DNA from: Anaerovorax odorimutans DSM 5092
GTDB lineage: Bacteria; Bacillota; Clostridia; Peptostreptococcales; Anaerovoracaceae
NCBI RefSeq assembly: GCF_000426305.1
Contig: NZ_AUFC01000013.1
Location: 28,462 to 92,461 of the forward strand
Direction: 5' to 3'
Length of the DNA: 64,000 nt
The position numbers were made by a program, and so were the translations under genes. The notes under the pieces were generated by a model. That model saw only the letters and a program-made list of their open reading frames with translations, had not been told where the DNA came from and made no database searches. Below, piece by piece: positions 46,262 through 55,571 of the stretch. Within the stretch, counting starts at the first letter, position 1. The number at the start of each line of letters is the position of its first letter.

Positions 46262-48892
46262 ATGGTAACGAAAATAGAAACGTTACAAGATCCTAAAACT
46301 GGAAATATTGTATTACCTCGTACCAGAAGTACGGCAGTTACTATGGAAAATGGGGAACTTTTAGAAAATAAATTAAATAATATAGATAAAGATATAAATA
46401 GTCAAGTTAATGCTATAAAAAATAAATATTATATGGAATTATTAGAAATTAAATCTCAACTAGAAGAAGCAAATTTAATAGACTTCATTAATAAAACTGG
46501 TGTTGGATATTATGATGTGTTTACTGATACAAACGGAATAGACATGGATAAAACCACAGCTACAGTTAACACAGCAGGAACAGGGAACGTAGTTTTTAAT
46601 TCTCCCGAACAAAGACAAGTAGCTATTGCAGAAGATGTTTCTAATAGTAATGTAGTTAAGATAAAAGAACTGAACACTGCAAAAGAAAATGATGATTTGA
46701 TAGTTGATGAAGTTGCTAATAAAATTACTTCTATTGAAAATAGCGTATATTATGACAATTTAAGCATTAATTCAGATAATTCTAGCCATATAGCAGTAGA
46801 AAATAGGGTTGTTTATTATAGCAATAATGATAATTATCATCTATATAAAATCAATTCAGATGGGTCTGGCAGAACTGCTTTGAATAGCGATTATTCTGTC
46901 GATATAGCAGTAGAAAATGATGTTATTTATTATCAAAATAATAGTGATAATGGTTATCTATATAAAATCAATTCAGATGGAACTGGTAGAACTCAATTAA
47001 ATAGTAATAATTCTTCTTTTATAGCAGTAGAAAATGGAGTTATTTATTATAGAAATTATAGTGATAATAGCTATTTATATAAAATCAATTCAGATGGAAC
47101 TGGTAAGATTTCATTGAATAGTGATGATTCTAACTATATAGTAGTAGAAAACGGAGTAGTTTATTATCAAAATCAGAGTAATGGTAACTATCTATATAAA
47201 ATAAACATAGATGGGTCTGGCAGAACTGCTTTGAATAGTGATAATTCTGTCGATATAGCAGTAGAAAACGGAGTAGTTTATTATAGAAATCAGAGTAATG
47301 GTAACTATCTATATAAAATCAATTCAGACGGGACGGGTAAGACTAGATTGAATAGCGATTATTCTAACTATATAGCAGTAGAAAACGGAGTAGTTTATTA
47401 TAGAAATTATAGTGATAATGGTTATCTATACAAAATCAATTCAGACGGTACTGGCAGAACTCAGTTGAATAGTGATGATTCTAACTATATAGTAGTAGAA
47501 AACGGAGTAGTTTATTATAGAAATCAGAGTAATGGTAACTATCTATACAAGTATACAAGTATTCCAGCAAAACAACTTACATTAACAAACCCTATCACAA
47601 CTACTGTAGATACAATTTATAGTTTACTATCTATAATACCAAATGAATTAGTAATGCAACCACAAACTTTCGATACGTTTAATACTGTTGAATTAGCATT
47701 GTTTACAAATACTTTTAATAAAGTGACTATAAATGGTGACGTAGTTGATAGTAATGAAATAACAATAAAAGCTACAGATAGGGCTTTGAATATTGGGGAT
47801 AAATTATTTATTGATAATGTTACAAATGTAATCACAAATACAGATTGCAATGATATTGGAGAGACTCAATTGAATAGTGATGGCTCTGTTTATACAGCTA
47901 TAGAAAATGGAGTTATTTATTATAGTAATGGTAGTGATAGTGGTCATCTGTACAAAATAAATTCAGATGGTACTGGCAGAACTCAATTAAATAGTGATGA
48001 TTCTCAGTATATAGCTATAGAAAATGGTGTCATTTATTATCAAAATAATAGTGATAATAAATATCTATACAAAATAAATTCAGATGGAACAGGTAGAACA
48101 CAATTGAATAGTGATAGTTCTTACTTTATAACAGTAGAAAACGATGTTATTTATTATAGCAATAGTAGTGATAATAGTCATTTATACAAAATAAATTCAG
48201 ATGGCACTGGAAGAACTCAATTAAATAGTGATATTTCTGGTGGTATAGTAGTAGAAGATGAGATTATTTATTATAGCAATGGAAATAATAATTATTTTTA
48301 TCTATATAAAATAAATTCAGATGGTACTGGCAGAACTCAATTAAATAGTGATGATTCTCAGTATATAGCTATAGAAAATGGTGTCATTTATTATCAAAAT
48401 AATAGTGATAATAAATATCTATACAAAATAAATTCAGATGGAACTGGAAGAACTCAGTTAAATAATGATGATTCTAGCCATATGGCAGTAGAAAATGGGG
48501 TTGTTTATTATAGCAATTATAGTGATAATAGTCATTTATATAAAATCAATTCAGATGGTACTGGAAGAACTCAATTAAATAGTGACATTTCTTATGGTAT
48601 AGTAGTAGAAAATGGTGTCATTTATTATAGAAATAATAGTGATAATTATTACTTATATAAATATAATTTATATATTAATTTAACTTTAACTAATCCAGTT
48701 ACGCTTACAGACGGACAATCTATTAATATAGTAGATTATATGTCGCAAATTAATGATATAGATATGGAATTAGATTATATAGATACACAAAAATATGTGT
48801 TTAAAAAAGACGGTTTAAATACCACAACAACAGATTTGACAGTAAAGGGGTTATCTACAGAATTAAAAAGCTTATGTTATTCTGTAAGTTAG
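46262..48892 (+). CDS. Tail fibre with two seven-bladed DUF5050-type beta-propellers
   Basis: The 876-residue protein starts with a fibre-like N-terminus (DPKTGNIVLPRTRSTAVTMENG) and a coiled helix (about 40-80). Two propellers follow: blades 1-7 at about residues 169-430 and blades 8-14 at about 534-804, each blade reading like LYKINSDGTGRTQLNSD and IAVENGVVYY. Seven blades per array is the closed-ring number for such propellers. A small domain joins the two and another ends the protein. The propellers probably bind cell-surface sugars of the target; this is inferred. Confidence 0.82.
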   Translation: MVTKIETLQDPKTGNIVLPRTRSTAVTMENGELLENKLNNIDKDINSQVNAIKNKYYMELLEIKSQLEEANLIDFINKTGVGYYDVFTDTNGIDMDKTTATVNTAGTGNVVFNSPEQRQVAIAEDVSNSNVVKIKELNTAKENDDLIVDEVANKITSIENSVYYDNLSINSDNSSHIAVENRVVYYSNNDNYHLYKINSDGSGRTALNSDYSVDIAVENDVIYYQNNSDNGYLYKINSDGTGRTQLNSNNSSFIAVENGVIYYRNYSDNSYLYKINSDGTGKISLNSDDSNYIVVENGVVYYQNQSNGNYLYKINIDGSGRTALNSDNSVDIAVENGVVYYRNQSNGNYLYKINSDGTGKTRLNSDYSNYIAVENGVVYYRNYSDNGYLYKINSDGTGRTQLNSDDSNYIVVENGVVYYRNQSNGNYLYKYTSIPAKQLTLTNPITTTVDTIYSLLSIIPNELVMQPQTFDTFNTVELALFTNTFNKVTINGDVVDSNEITIKATDRALNIGDKLFIDNVTNVITNTDCNDIGETQLNSDGSVYTAIENGVIYYSNGSDSGHLYKINSDGTGRTQLNSDDSQYIAIENGVIYYQNNSDNKYLYKINSDGTGRTQLNSDSSYFITVENDVIYYSNSSDNSHLYKINSDGTGRTQLNSDISGGIVVEDEIIYYSNGNNNYFYLYKINSDGTGRTQLNSDDSQYIAIENGVIYYQNNSDNKYLYKINSDGTGRTQLNNDDSSHMAVENGVVYYSNYSDNSHLYKINSDGTGRTQLNSDISYGIVVENGVIYYRNNSDNYYLYKYNLYINLTLTNPVTLTDGQSINIVDYMSQINDIDMELDYIDTQKYVFKKDGLNTTTTDLTVKGLSTELKSLCYSVS
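46768..48675 (+). repeat. Two arrays of seven ~115-bp in-frame repeats
   Basis: Each repeat encodes one ~38-residue propeller blade. The first array runs from about 46768 to 47555 and the second from about 47862 to 48675. Several units are nearly identical, for example those near 47980 and 48335, so unequal exchange or gene conversion between blades is likely. Confidence 0.85.
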
Positions 48893-48902
48893 GAGGGTTA
48901 AT

Positions 48903-49061
48903 ATGCCAATAATAATTAATAAAGAAATTATAAAAGAAAAACAGATAACCAATGATAATGAAAATATCATGCTTGATTTAATAATAGAAAATGCAGAATT
49001 AAAACAAAAAATATCAGATATGGAAATGATAGTAGCAGATATACTAGGAGGTAATTCATAA
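48903..49061 (+). CDS. Fibre-cassette accessory protein 2 (coiled coil)
   Basis: A 52-residue product with a helical, coiled-coil-like body (DLIIENAELKQKISDMEM) and a GGNS end. It corresponds by place and C-terminal form to the accessory proteins after fibres 1 and 3. Its TAA overlaps the next gene's ATG (TAATG). Confidence 0.6.
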   Translation: MPIIINKEIIKEKQITNDNENIMLDLIIENAELKQKISDMEMIVADILGGNS

Positions 49062-49183
49062 TGAGAATGTATTATGTAAGGTTTCTTAAAAGAATGTTGA
49101 ATATTAGAGGAAAAGAATATATAGACACTTTATTAAATTTAGAAGTTATTACACAAGAAGAGTATAATAATATTTTTGAATAA
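49061..49183 (+). CDS. XkdX-type small protein 2
   Basis: A 40-residue protein ending LEVITQEEYNNIFE, the ending typical of the XkdX family. It closes the second fibre cassette. Function of XkdX proteins is not known. Confidence 0.65.
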   Translation: MRMYYVRFLKRMLNIRGKEYIDTLLNLEVITQEEYNNIFE

Positions 49184-49366
49184 ATTAATATAAAATATCA
49201 CATTTATCTGGAATGAGGATTTAATCTTTGTTCCTTTTTTATTTAAGAAATATGATTTTAATATCAAAAGAAGAATTAAAAAATGCAAATATTAAATTCA
49301 ATTATTATATACATTGGAGAGAAAAACAATGATTGTTGAACAATAATTAAAGAAAGGAAAAATTAC

Positions 49367-50101
49367 ATGAATGGATCAATTACACAGGATGAGTTACATC
49401 CTGTATTAAGTAATAAAATAAATGATATAAAACAAACCTCAGATACTTGTATAGAACAAATCAGCATTGTGTCGGGGAATTTTGATTCGCATAAAGCAGA
49501 TATGGCTACACAAGATAAAGCAGGGCATATTAAATTAAGTCAACTTCCAGTCCCATACTTCCACCCAACAACCGCAGGTTACAAACATATTCCTAGTGGT
49601 GGAAAACTTGGGGAAGTTTTAAGTTGGAGTAGTGACGGTACTGCTCAATGGGAGGACATTAAGGAAGTTAAGGAGTTAATCTACGATAATGTGACAACTA
49701 TCCCTTTTGTTACAGGTTATAAAAAAGGAAGCCCCATTATAAATACAAGCCCCAATGACATTGGGGTAACCCTCGATAAAACCCCAAGCGCTGGGGACTA
49801 CGAAGCAACTATTGTTACTCAAAATCCGATTGATTTAACAAATTTTAATTTTGTACAATTTGAGGTTCTAAATCCTGGTGGTAGTAGTTACTACGAAGCA
49901 AGAGGATTGCTTAGACTTACCAAAGATTCTCTTGGTTATGTAGCTGTCAAGTCTGTTTCATTCTCGGATGGTAAAATCATCACATTACCAATATCTGATT
50001 TAACGGGCTCATATTATATTAGTTTCGGTGCGACTAGCACAACCTATATTATAACAGCCTTTACAGTTAAATACTTATCATTAGTTAAGGAATTGAGGTG
50101 A
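49367..50101 (+). CDS. Tail fibre protein 3
   Basis: The 244-residue protein contains a phage-fibre segment HIKLSQLPVPYFHPTTAGYKHIPSGG (seen as a conserved collar region near residues 62-87) and a strand-rich C-terminus. Near residue 30 it has EQISIVSG, related to a segment in fibres at 43926 and 59470. It lacks a clear baseplate-binding N-terminal domain, so it may be a shortened or second-part fibre that joins another fibre. Confidence 0.68.
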   Translation: MNGSITQDELHPVLSNKINDIKQTSDTCIEQISIVSGNFDSHKADMATQDKAGHIKLSQLPVPYFHPTTAGYKHIPSGGKLGEVLSWSSDGTAQWEDIKEVKELIYDNVTTIPFVTGYKKGSPIINTSPNDIGVTLDKTPSAGDYEATIVTQNPIDLTNFNFVQFEVLNPGGSSYYEARGLLRLTKDSLGYVAVKSVSFSDGKIITLPISDLTGSYYISFGATSTTYIITAFTVKYLSLVKELR

Positions 50102-50106
50102 TTCAT

Positions 50107-50433
50107 ATGTATCTTATTTACCGTAGAGATATAGGCGAAGTTGTCGAAGTGCAAAAAGAAAAACCTGTAGAACTCAAGGATGGAGTATCCTATATAAAAA
50201 TACATACTTTCACTTCAATAAACCTTAAAGAGTATGATATAACAGTTAGGGAAGATGAAACTGTTCTTAGTGTATTAAAACCAATAGGGGAGCGTAAAGC
50301 AATCCAACTAGAGGAAGAAAATCAACAACAAGGGGCAGAGCTTTCAGAACGTGAAATACAGGAAACTATCCAAGGTATGCAAATAAGTGAGTTAGAAATT
50401 CAACTGTTAGAATTACAATTAGGAGGTATATAA
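50107..50433 (+). CDS. Fibre-cassette accessory protein 3
   Basis: The start is the ATG after GAGGTG; an upstream GTG overlaps the ribosome site. The 108-residue protein has a beta-rich first half and a long helical C-terminus (MQISELEIQLLELQLGGI), again ending in GG-hydrophobic. It corresponds to the accessory genes at 45640 and 48903. Confidence 0.58.
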   Translation: MYLIYRRDIGEVVEVQKEKPVELKDGVSYIKIHTFTSINLKEYDITVREDETVLSVLKPIGERKAIQLEEENQQQGAELSEREIQETIQGMQISELEIQLLELQLGGI

Positions 50434-50434
50434 T

Positions 50435-50572
50435 ATGACTGATTTTGAGAAGTGGGATGATAGATATAAAAAACATTGGTGTACTAAGGAACAATTACAA
50501 AGGTTAGTACTATTAACTGTATTAACAGCAGAACAGTACAAGGGCATTACTGGCGAAGATTACAAAGGGTAA
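50435..50572 (+). CDS. XkdX-type small protein 3
   Basis: A 45-residue protein with the XkdX-like end TVLTAEQYKGITGEDY, preceded by AGGAGG. It closes the third fibre cassette and is the last gene before module B. Confidence 0.65.
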   Translation: MTDFEKWDDRYKKHWCTKEQLQRLVLLTVLTAEQYKGITGEDYKG

Positions 50573-51086
50573 TGAACATAAGATTATTTATGCGTAACAT
50601 AGTAGTGATTTGTTCAGGAGGAAAATAAAAAAATAAATATAAACCATCGATATAAAATGCTAATTTCATGTTCACAAAAAGGAAATGTAAGAAGTGTAGA
50701 ATATGCAAAATTAATTACAGATTTAGTTAATAAAGAAAATATTTTATTGAAATTAAATATTAGATTAGTCCAAGGCAGCTAATAAGGTCTGTTTTCTTTA
50801 TTTACTATAGAATAATTATATAAATATAAAAAGATAAAGGGATTATTAAATATTTCAGAAATTGAAAAATAATTATAAATAACTGAATCTAAAAAGTAAT
50901 TTCAATTTATATAATACTGACAAAAATTAACTAGTTTATTAAAATCTTTTCTACATAACATAATAATTTTTTTATGGTATTGTATAGATCTTATTGTCGG
51001 ATGTGATTTTTCTTGCAAATATAAATTAATATTTTGAAAAGCTGCAAAACAAATTGAATAATAAGGAAGGAGGACAAAATGAGAGC
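50573..51086. other. Region between the two tail modules
   Basis: About 510 bp with no convincing gene. It contains AGTGATTTGTT (50604) and AAGGCAG-TAA-AAGGTCTGTTTT-like sequence (near 50772) that both recur after fibre cassette 1 (46099 and 46141), so the two intervals are related. A promoter for module B is possible but none is clear. Confidence 0.5.
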
Positions 51087-51494
51087 ATGATAAATGACAT
51101 AAAGATGTCTATAACTGATAAACTAAATGAACTGTATTCAACGTATAAGGTTTACGATGAATACGTACCGTCAGAGGTTAATGCACCTTATTTTATAATC
51201 TCTGTTACAAATCAAGAATATAAAAAAAGAATAAACCAAAAATACAAAAGCCATTTATCTTTTGATGTGGCTTTTTTTAGTTCTGAATCAAAAGAAAAAA
51301 TAAAAACAGATTGTTTAAATATGCAGATAAATCTGTTTAGAGCTTTTGATTTAGTTGGAGGCTACAGAATATTAAATAAGCAGGCTAAGATTACAGATGA
51401 TGTATTGCATTTTACTTTTGATATCAAATATTCAGAAATGGTACAGGAGACTGGTACAAAAATGCAGTCTCAAATTACAAATAAAAATTTATAG
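51087..51494 (+). CDS. Tail terminator-like protein, module B
   Basis: The ATG giving MINDIKMSI is preferred; AGGAGG lies 12 bp before it, and a TTG 11 codons upstream is the alternative. The 135-residue protein opens module B in the same position as the gene at 35488 in module A, with a FIISVTNQEYKKR-type middle. It should cap the tail tube. Confidence 0.6.
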   Translation: MINDIKMSITDKLNELYSTYKVYDEYVPSEVNAPYFIISVTNQEYKKRINQKYKSHLSFDVAFFSSESKEKIKTDCLNMQINLFRAFDLVGGYRILNKQAKITDDVLHFTFDIKYSEMVQETGTKMQSQITNKNL

Positions 51495-51505
51495 GAGGTT
51501 AAATC

Positions 51506-52543
51506 ATGGCTGGAACATGGACAACACAAAATAAAGTATTACCCGGTGCATATGTCAATTTTTTGACTAATACACCACTTTCTATTACTCCCGGAGATAG
51601 CGGGATCGTTATACTATTACAAGAAATGAGCGTAGGAAATGCAGGTGATATGTACGCTGTTTCTGCATCAGATAAAAGTGAATATCCTGATGGAGTGAAA
51701 GATACAGAGAAATTACTTGCAAATGAAGCTTTAAAAGGAGCGAAGACAGTTATAGTTTATAACTTAGGAACATCACATACAGATACAGTATTAAACACAG
51801 CTTTGGAAACTTTAAAAACTGTTGAGTTTAATACATTATGTTATCCTTATGAAACAGAAGCTAATCAACAGGTTATATCTACTTGGGTAAAATCTATGCG
51901 TAATGATGATGGAGTTAAAATACAGGCTGTTTTAAGCAATTATGCAGCAGATTCAGAGGCGGTTATTAATGTGGTACAAGGTATTAAATTATCTGATGAA
52001 ACAACATTGACTGCGGCCCAAACTACAGCTTGGGTTGCTGGCATTACTGCTGGTGCAAACATCAATCAATCAAACACAGGAAAAACATATTTAGGTGCTA
52101 TAGATGTAGTACCAAGAATGACTAAAACTGAAATGGAAGCAGCCATTACAGAAGGGAAGTTTGTGTTAAAAGTAGATTCTTCTCAAAATGTAAGTGCTGT
52201 GTATGATATTAATTCGCTTACAACTTATACTACAGAAAAAAGTAATTTATTCCGCAAAAATAAGTTTATACGGACTATTGATGGCATAAACAATGACATA
52301 GTAGAGATTTTTGAAAGTAACTATGTTGGAAAGATTAATAATGATGATGACGGCAGAGCGTTGCTCAGAGCTTATTTAATTGATTATTTCAATACAGTAC
52401 AAGACTTATCAGCAATAAGAAAGTTTAGTGCTAATGATATAACAGTATCTGCCGGATCTGATTCTGATGCCGTTGTAATTAGCTGTAACATACAGCCTGT
52501 TGACAGTGCGGAAAAGATTTATATTACTGTTAATTTAGCATAA
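51506..52543 (+). CDS. xkdK: Contractile tail sheath protein, module B
   Basis: The 345-residue protein is a PBSX-type sheath: VLPGAYVNFLTNTP start, NEALKGAKTVIVYNLGT, and the VVPRMTKTEMEAAITEGKFVLKVD region that links to the conserved C-terminal domain. It shares family landmarks with the module A sheath but little identity, so the two are old paralogues or were acquired separately. Confidence 0.9.
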   Translation: MAGTWTTQNKVLPGAYVNFLTNTPLSITPGDSGIVILLQEMSVGNAGDMYAVSASDKSEYPDGVKDTEKLLANEALKGAKTVIVYNLGTSHTDTVLNTALETLKTVEFNTLCYPYETEANQQVISTWVKSMRNDDGVKIQAVLSNYAADSEAVINVVQGIKLSDETTLTAAQTTAWVAGITAGANINQSNTGKTYLGAIDVVPRMTKTEMEAAITEGKFVLKVDSSQNVSAVYDINSLTTYTTEKSNLFRKNKFIRTIDGINNDIVEIFESNYVGKINNDDDGRALLRAYLIDYFNTVQDLSAIRKFSANDITVSAGSDSDAVVISCNIQPVDSAEKIYITVNLA

Positions 52544-52560
52544 GAAAGAAGGGGTAAAAC

Positions 52561-53031
52561 ATGGCATATACAAAACTAGCTGATACTTTATCCTCACATG
52601 AGGGAAAGGCTTTTATTACTATTAATGGGCAAAATAGAGAAATTTTTGAGTTATCATCTATTACTGCACAAATAGAGCATACAGTTGCATCTAAGAGGAT
52701 GCTGGGAACTAGAATGACACAGCATAAGGTTGTAGGTGCAGAAGGTACGGGAAGTATGACAATGTATTTTGCAAACAGTCAATTGCTGGAGCAAGCATTA
52801 ACATACCTTAAAAACGGAACTTATCCACCTATAACAATTCAAACTTACAATGAAGATTTACAGTCTACTGTTGGAAGACAAGAAGTTGTTCTTGGAAATG
52901 TTATTATTAATTCTGTTCCTGCAGCTTCACTTAGTGATGATTCAGACGATCCAATTACCTTTGATACTGATTTTACATTTGATACTATTGAAGGATTGAG
53001 TTCTTTTGATTTACCGGAAAATTACAGATAG
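52561..53031 (+). CDS. xkdM: Tail tube protein, module B
   Basis: The 156-residue XkdM-type protein begins with SHEGKAFITINGQNREIFEL and contains GTGSMTMYFANSQL, a typical tube strand, and DFTFDTIEG near the end. It follows the sheath by 17 bp as in module A. Confidence 0.88.
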   Translation: MAYTKLADTLSSHEGKAFITINGQNREIFELSSITAQIEHTVASKRMLGTRMTQHKVVGAEGTGSMTMYFANSQLLEQALTYLKNGTYPPITIQTYNEDLQSTVGRQEVVLGNVIINSVPAASLSDDSDDPITFDTDFTFDTIEGLSSFDLPENYR

Positions 53032-53077
53032 TTTAAAAGGGAGATAATAAGCTCCCTTTTATGAAAGAGAGGTACAT

Positions 53078-53664
53078 ATGAGTTCATTAAATGCATTTTT
53101 AAACCCTATACAGGTAGAAAATAAAGAGGTTTATATTTCTGAGAGATTTAAGGATGACGGTAAAGTTGTTCCGTTTGTAATCAGACCTATTACGCAGGAT
53201 GAGAACAGTAAATTAATAAAAGAGTATACAAAAAAAGATAAAAAGGGAATAGAAACTTTTAAACAAGCTGAATACACACAAGCTCTAACTGCTTCTGCAG
53301 TTGTATCACCGGATCTTACAAACTCTGAATTACAAAAAGCTTATGGCGTATTCGGAGAAACAAATTTATTGAAAAAAATGTTATTGGTAGGTGAATATGC
53401 AAATTTATCTATTGAAGTGCAGAAATTAAGCGGACTTGATAATGATATAAACGATGAGATCGAAGAAGTAAAAAACGAATAAAGCAGGGCGATCAAGAAT
53501 TTGTTTTTGCACACTTCGCTCTGCAAAAACTTCATATTTTACCATCCATTTTAGCTGACATGAGCCAAGAAGAAAAAGCTTTTGTATATGGAAGTATTTA
53601 TTCAAGGTGGGAAGAAGAAAAAGAAGAGGCAAGAAAATCAAAAGCGAAAGGGGGTAGGAGGTAA
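53078..53664 (+). CDS. Tail assembly chaperone XkdN with -1 frameshift extension, module B
   Basis: The zero-frame product (to 53482, 134 residues) is an XkdN-type chaperone (ISERFKDDGKVVPFVIRPI). A-AAA-AAC at 53470-53476 allows a -1 shift into a frame open to 53664. The added ~62 residues (DQEFVFAHFALQKLHILPS, ADMSQEEKAFVYGSI) are the classic T-part of phage G/GT chaperones. The extension has no own start with a ribosome site, which supports frameshifting. It ends at the tape-measure ATG (TAATG). Confidence 0.88.
53470..53476 (+). other. -1 ribosomal frameshift heptamer, module B
   Basis: A-AAA-AAC in zero frame, two codons before the zero-frame stop. The -1 frame is open from 53458 to 53661. 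Confidence 0.85.
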
Positions 53665-55571
53665 TGGCGACTATATCAGATATGAAGACACTTTATAGTG
53701 GTGGAATAAGTAAATTTATTGGGGAAATTGAAGTAACGGACAAAGTATTAAAAGGAATGGACTTGGCAGATAAATATATTAATACTCAGTCTAGAGTGAA
53801 GCAAATAAATGATGGACTTCAAACACAGGCAGCATTGCAAAATAAAATTTTTGCTGCTGCAGACAGGTCAAGGGGTTCGTACTTTAATATGGCTGATTCT
53901 GTGGCTAATTTGAATACAATTGCAGGCAGCTCATTCAGTTCAAATGATGAGACTATAAAATTTGCTGAATTAATGGAAAAATCATTTAAGCTAGGTGGTT
54001 CAAGTACACAAGATCAAACTGATGGTATGTACCAATTAACGCAGACTATGGGATCAGGAAATCTACAGGGCAGCGATTTTGATTCTACTATGAAGACTGC
54101 TCCGATGCTTGAACAATCTATAGAAGCTTATACTGGAAAAAGTAAAGATGAATTAAAGCAAATGTCTGAAGAAGGGACACTGACAGCTGATATTATAAAG
54201 GGTGCTTTGTTTGCTGCTTCTAATGATATTGATAATAAATTTGCTCAAATGCCTATGACATTCGGAGATTATTGGAATTCCATAAAAGATAAAGGTATAT
54301 TGGCTTTTGGCGGTGTTATGGAAAGTATTAATAAGATAATTAACACTAACGGATTTCAGAATTTTATAAATGGTCTGGTGGGAGGCTTAAATGTTGTATC
54401 AAGTGTTATACAGTTTTTAATTGGTATAATATCTAAAGTGGGAACGTTTTTTGTTAATAACTGGAGCATAATATCCCCTATAATATGGGGGATTATAGGA
54501 GCATTACTAGTATATAATGCAAAGATGGCAATGGCATGGCTGACAACAATACAAGATACTGCAGCTAAGGTAGCTCATACCGTTGCATCTTGGGCAGAAA
54601 ATGCAGCTATCTTAGCTTTGATTGTAGCACAAGAAGGATTTAATGCAGCGCTTGCAGCTTGTCCTATATCGTGGATACTAATTGCAATAATAGCACTGGT
54701 AGCCATTTTTTATGCAGTGATTGCAGCGATAAATCAATTTGCAGGTACGTCTTTAAGTGCAACAGGTCTTATTTTAGGTGCATTTGCCGTTTTGGGTGCT
54801 TTCATTTTTAATACAGTTATAGGTGTAATCAATTCAGTTATTCAGCTTTTATGGACGAGTTTTGCGCAGCCTTGGATTGGAATAATAGAATGGGTTCTGA
54901 ATGTATTCAATGGAGGTTTTAATAGTTTTGGTGGTGCAGTTGCAAACTTGCTTGGTAAAATTATTTCATGGTTTTTATCTCTTGGAAAAGTTGTAACAAA
55001 GATCATAGATGCTATTTTTGGTACAAATTGGACTTCCGGGCTTTCTAAACTACAAGACAAAGTTATTTCCTGGGGCAAAAATGACGATGCCATAACTCTT
55101 GATAGAGATGCACCGACTATTAATAAAAGAATTAATTATACAGATGCTTGGAATACTGCTATGACTAATGGTGAAAAGCTTGAGAATAAATTTTCCTCAT
55201 TTGCTGATTCACTGACAGGAAAAAATAAAAAATCTGATTTAAGTAATTTGGGTACATATAGTGATACATTAACAGGGACCGGATTGAATGATAATTTAAA
55301 TGGTTTAGGATCTGGCAGTAATCCGTTAGCAGTTAATGGAACAGGGGCAAATGGAACCGTAAATGTTGATATGTCAGAAGAGGATTTAAGTTATCTGAGA
55401 GATATAGCCGAGAGAGATTATATTAATAAATTTAGTACTGCAACACTTGCGCCAAACATACAAGTAACTTTTGGAGATGTGCACGAAACAGCAGATAGCG
55501 ATAAACTATACGGAAGAATTGCAAAGATACTTCAAGAAGAAATTGCAACCGCAAGCGAGGGGGTGTATTAA
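53664..55571 (+). CDS. Tail tape measure protein, module B
   Basis: The 635-residue protein has a tape-measure N-terminal domain (DSVANLNTIAGSSFSSNDE and QLTQTMGSGNLQGSDFDS, the TMP core) and large hydrophobic segments at about 245-300, 305-385 and 395-440. It is 72 residues longer than the module A tape measure, so the two tails would differ slightly in length. Its stop overlaps the LysM gene start. Confidence 0.88.
   Translation: MATISDMKTLYSGGISKFIGEIEVTDKVLKGMDLADKYINTQSRVKQINDGLQTQAALQNKIFAAADRSRGSYFNMADSVANLNTIAGSSFSSNDETIKFAELMEKSFKLGGSSTQDQTDGMYQLTQTMGSGNLQGSDFDSTMKTAPMLEQSIEAYTGKSKDELKQMSEEGTLTADIIKGALFAASNDIDNKFAQMPMTFGDYWNSIKDKGILAFGGVMESINKIINTNGFQNFINGLVGGLNVVSSVIQFLIGIISKVGTFFVNNWSIISPIIWGIIGALLVYNAKMAMAWLTTIQDTAAKVAHTVASWAENAAILALIVAQEGFNAALAACPISWILIAIIALVAIFYAVIAAINQFAGTSLSATGLILGAFAVLGAFIFNTVIGVINSVIQLLWTSFAQPWIGIIEWVLNVFNGGFNSFGGAVANLLGKIISWFLSLGKVVTKIIDAIFGTNWTSGLSKLQDKVISWGKNDDAITLDRDAPTINKRINYTDAWNTAMTNGEKLENKFSSFADSLTGKNKKSDLSNLGTYSDTLTGTGLNDNLNGLGSGSNPLAVNGTGANGTVNVDMSEEDLSYLRDIAERDYINKFSTATLAPNIQVTFGDVHETADSDKLYGRIAKILQEEIATASEGVY

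Noticed and set aside
46768..48675. CRISPR-like array
   Set aside because: The repeats are ~115 bp, all in frame, and encode propeller blades. There are no short uniform repeats with unique spacers and no cas genes.
50656..50782. Small plus-strand gene in the spacer between modules
   Set aside because: The frame from ATG 50656 ends after 24 codons. The longer product needs a frame change and has no ribosome site.
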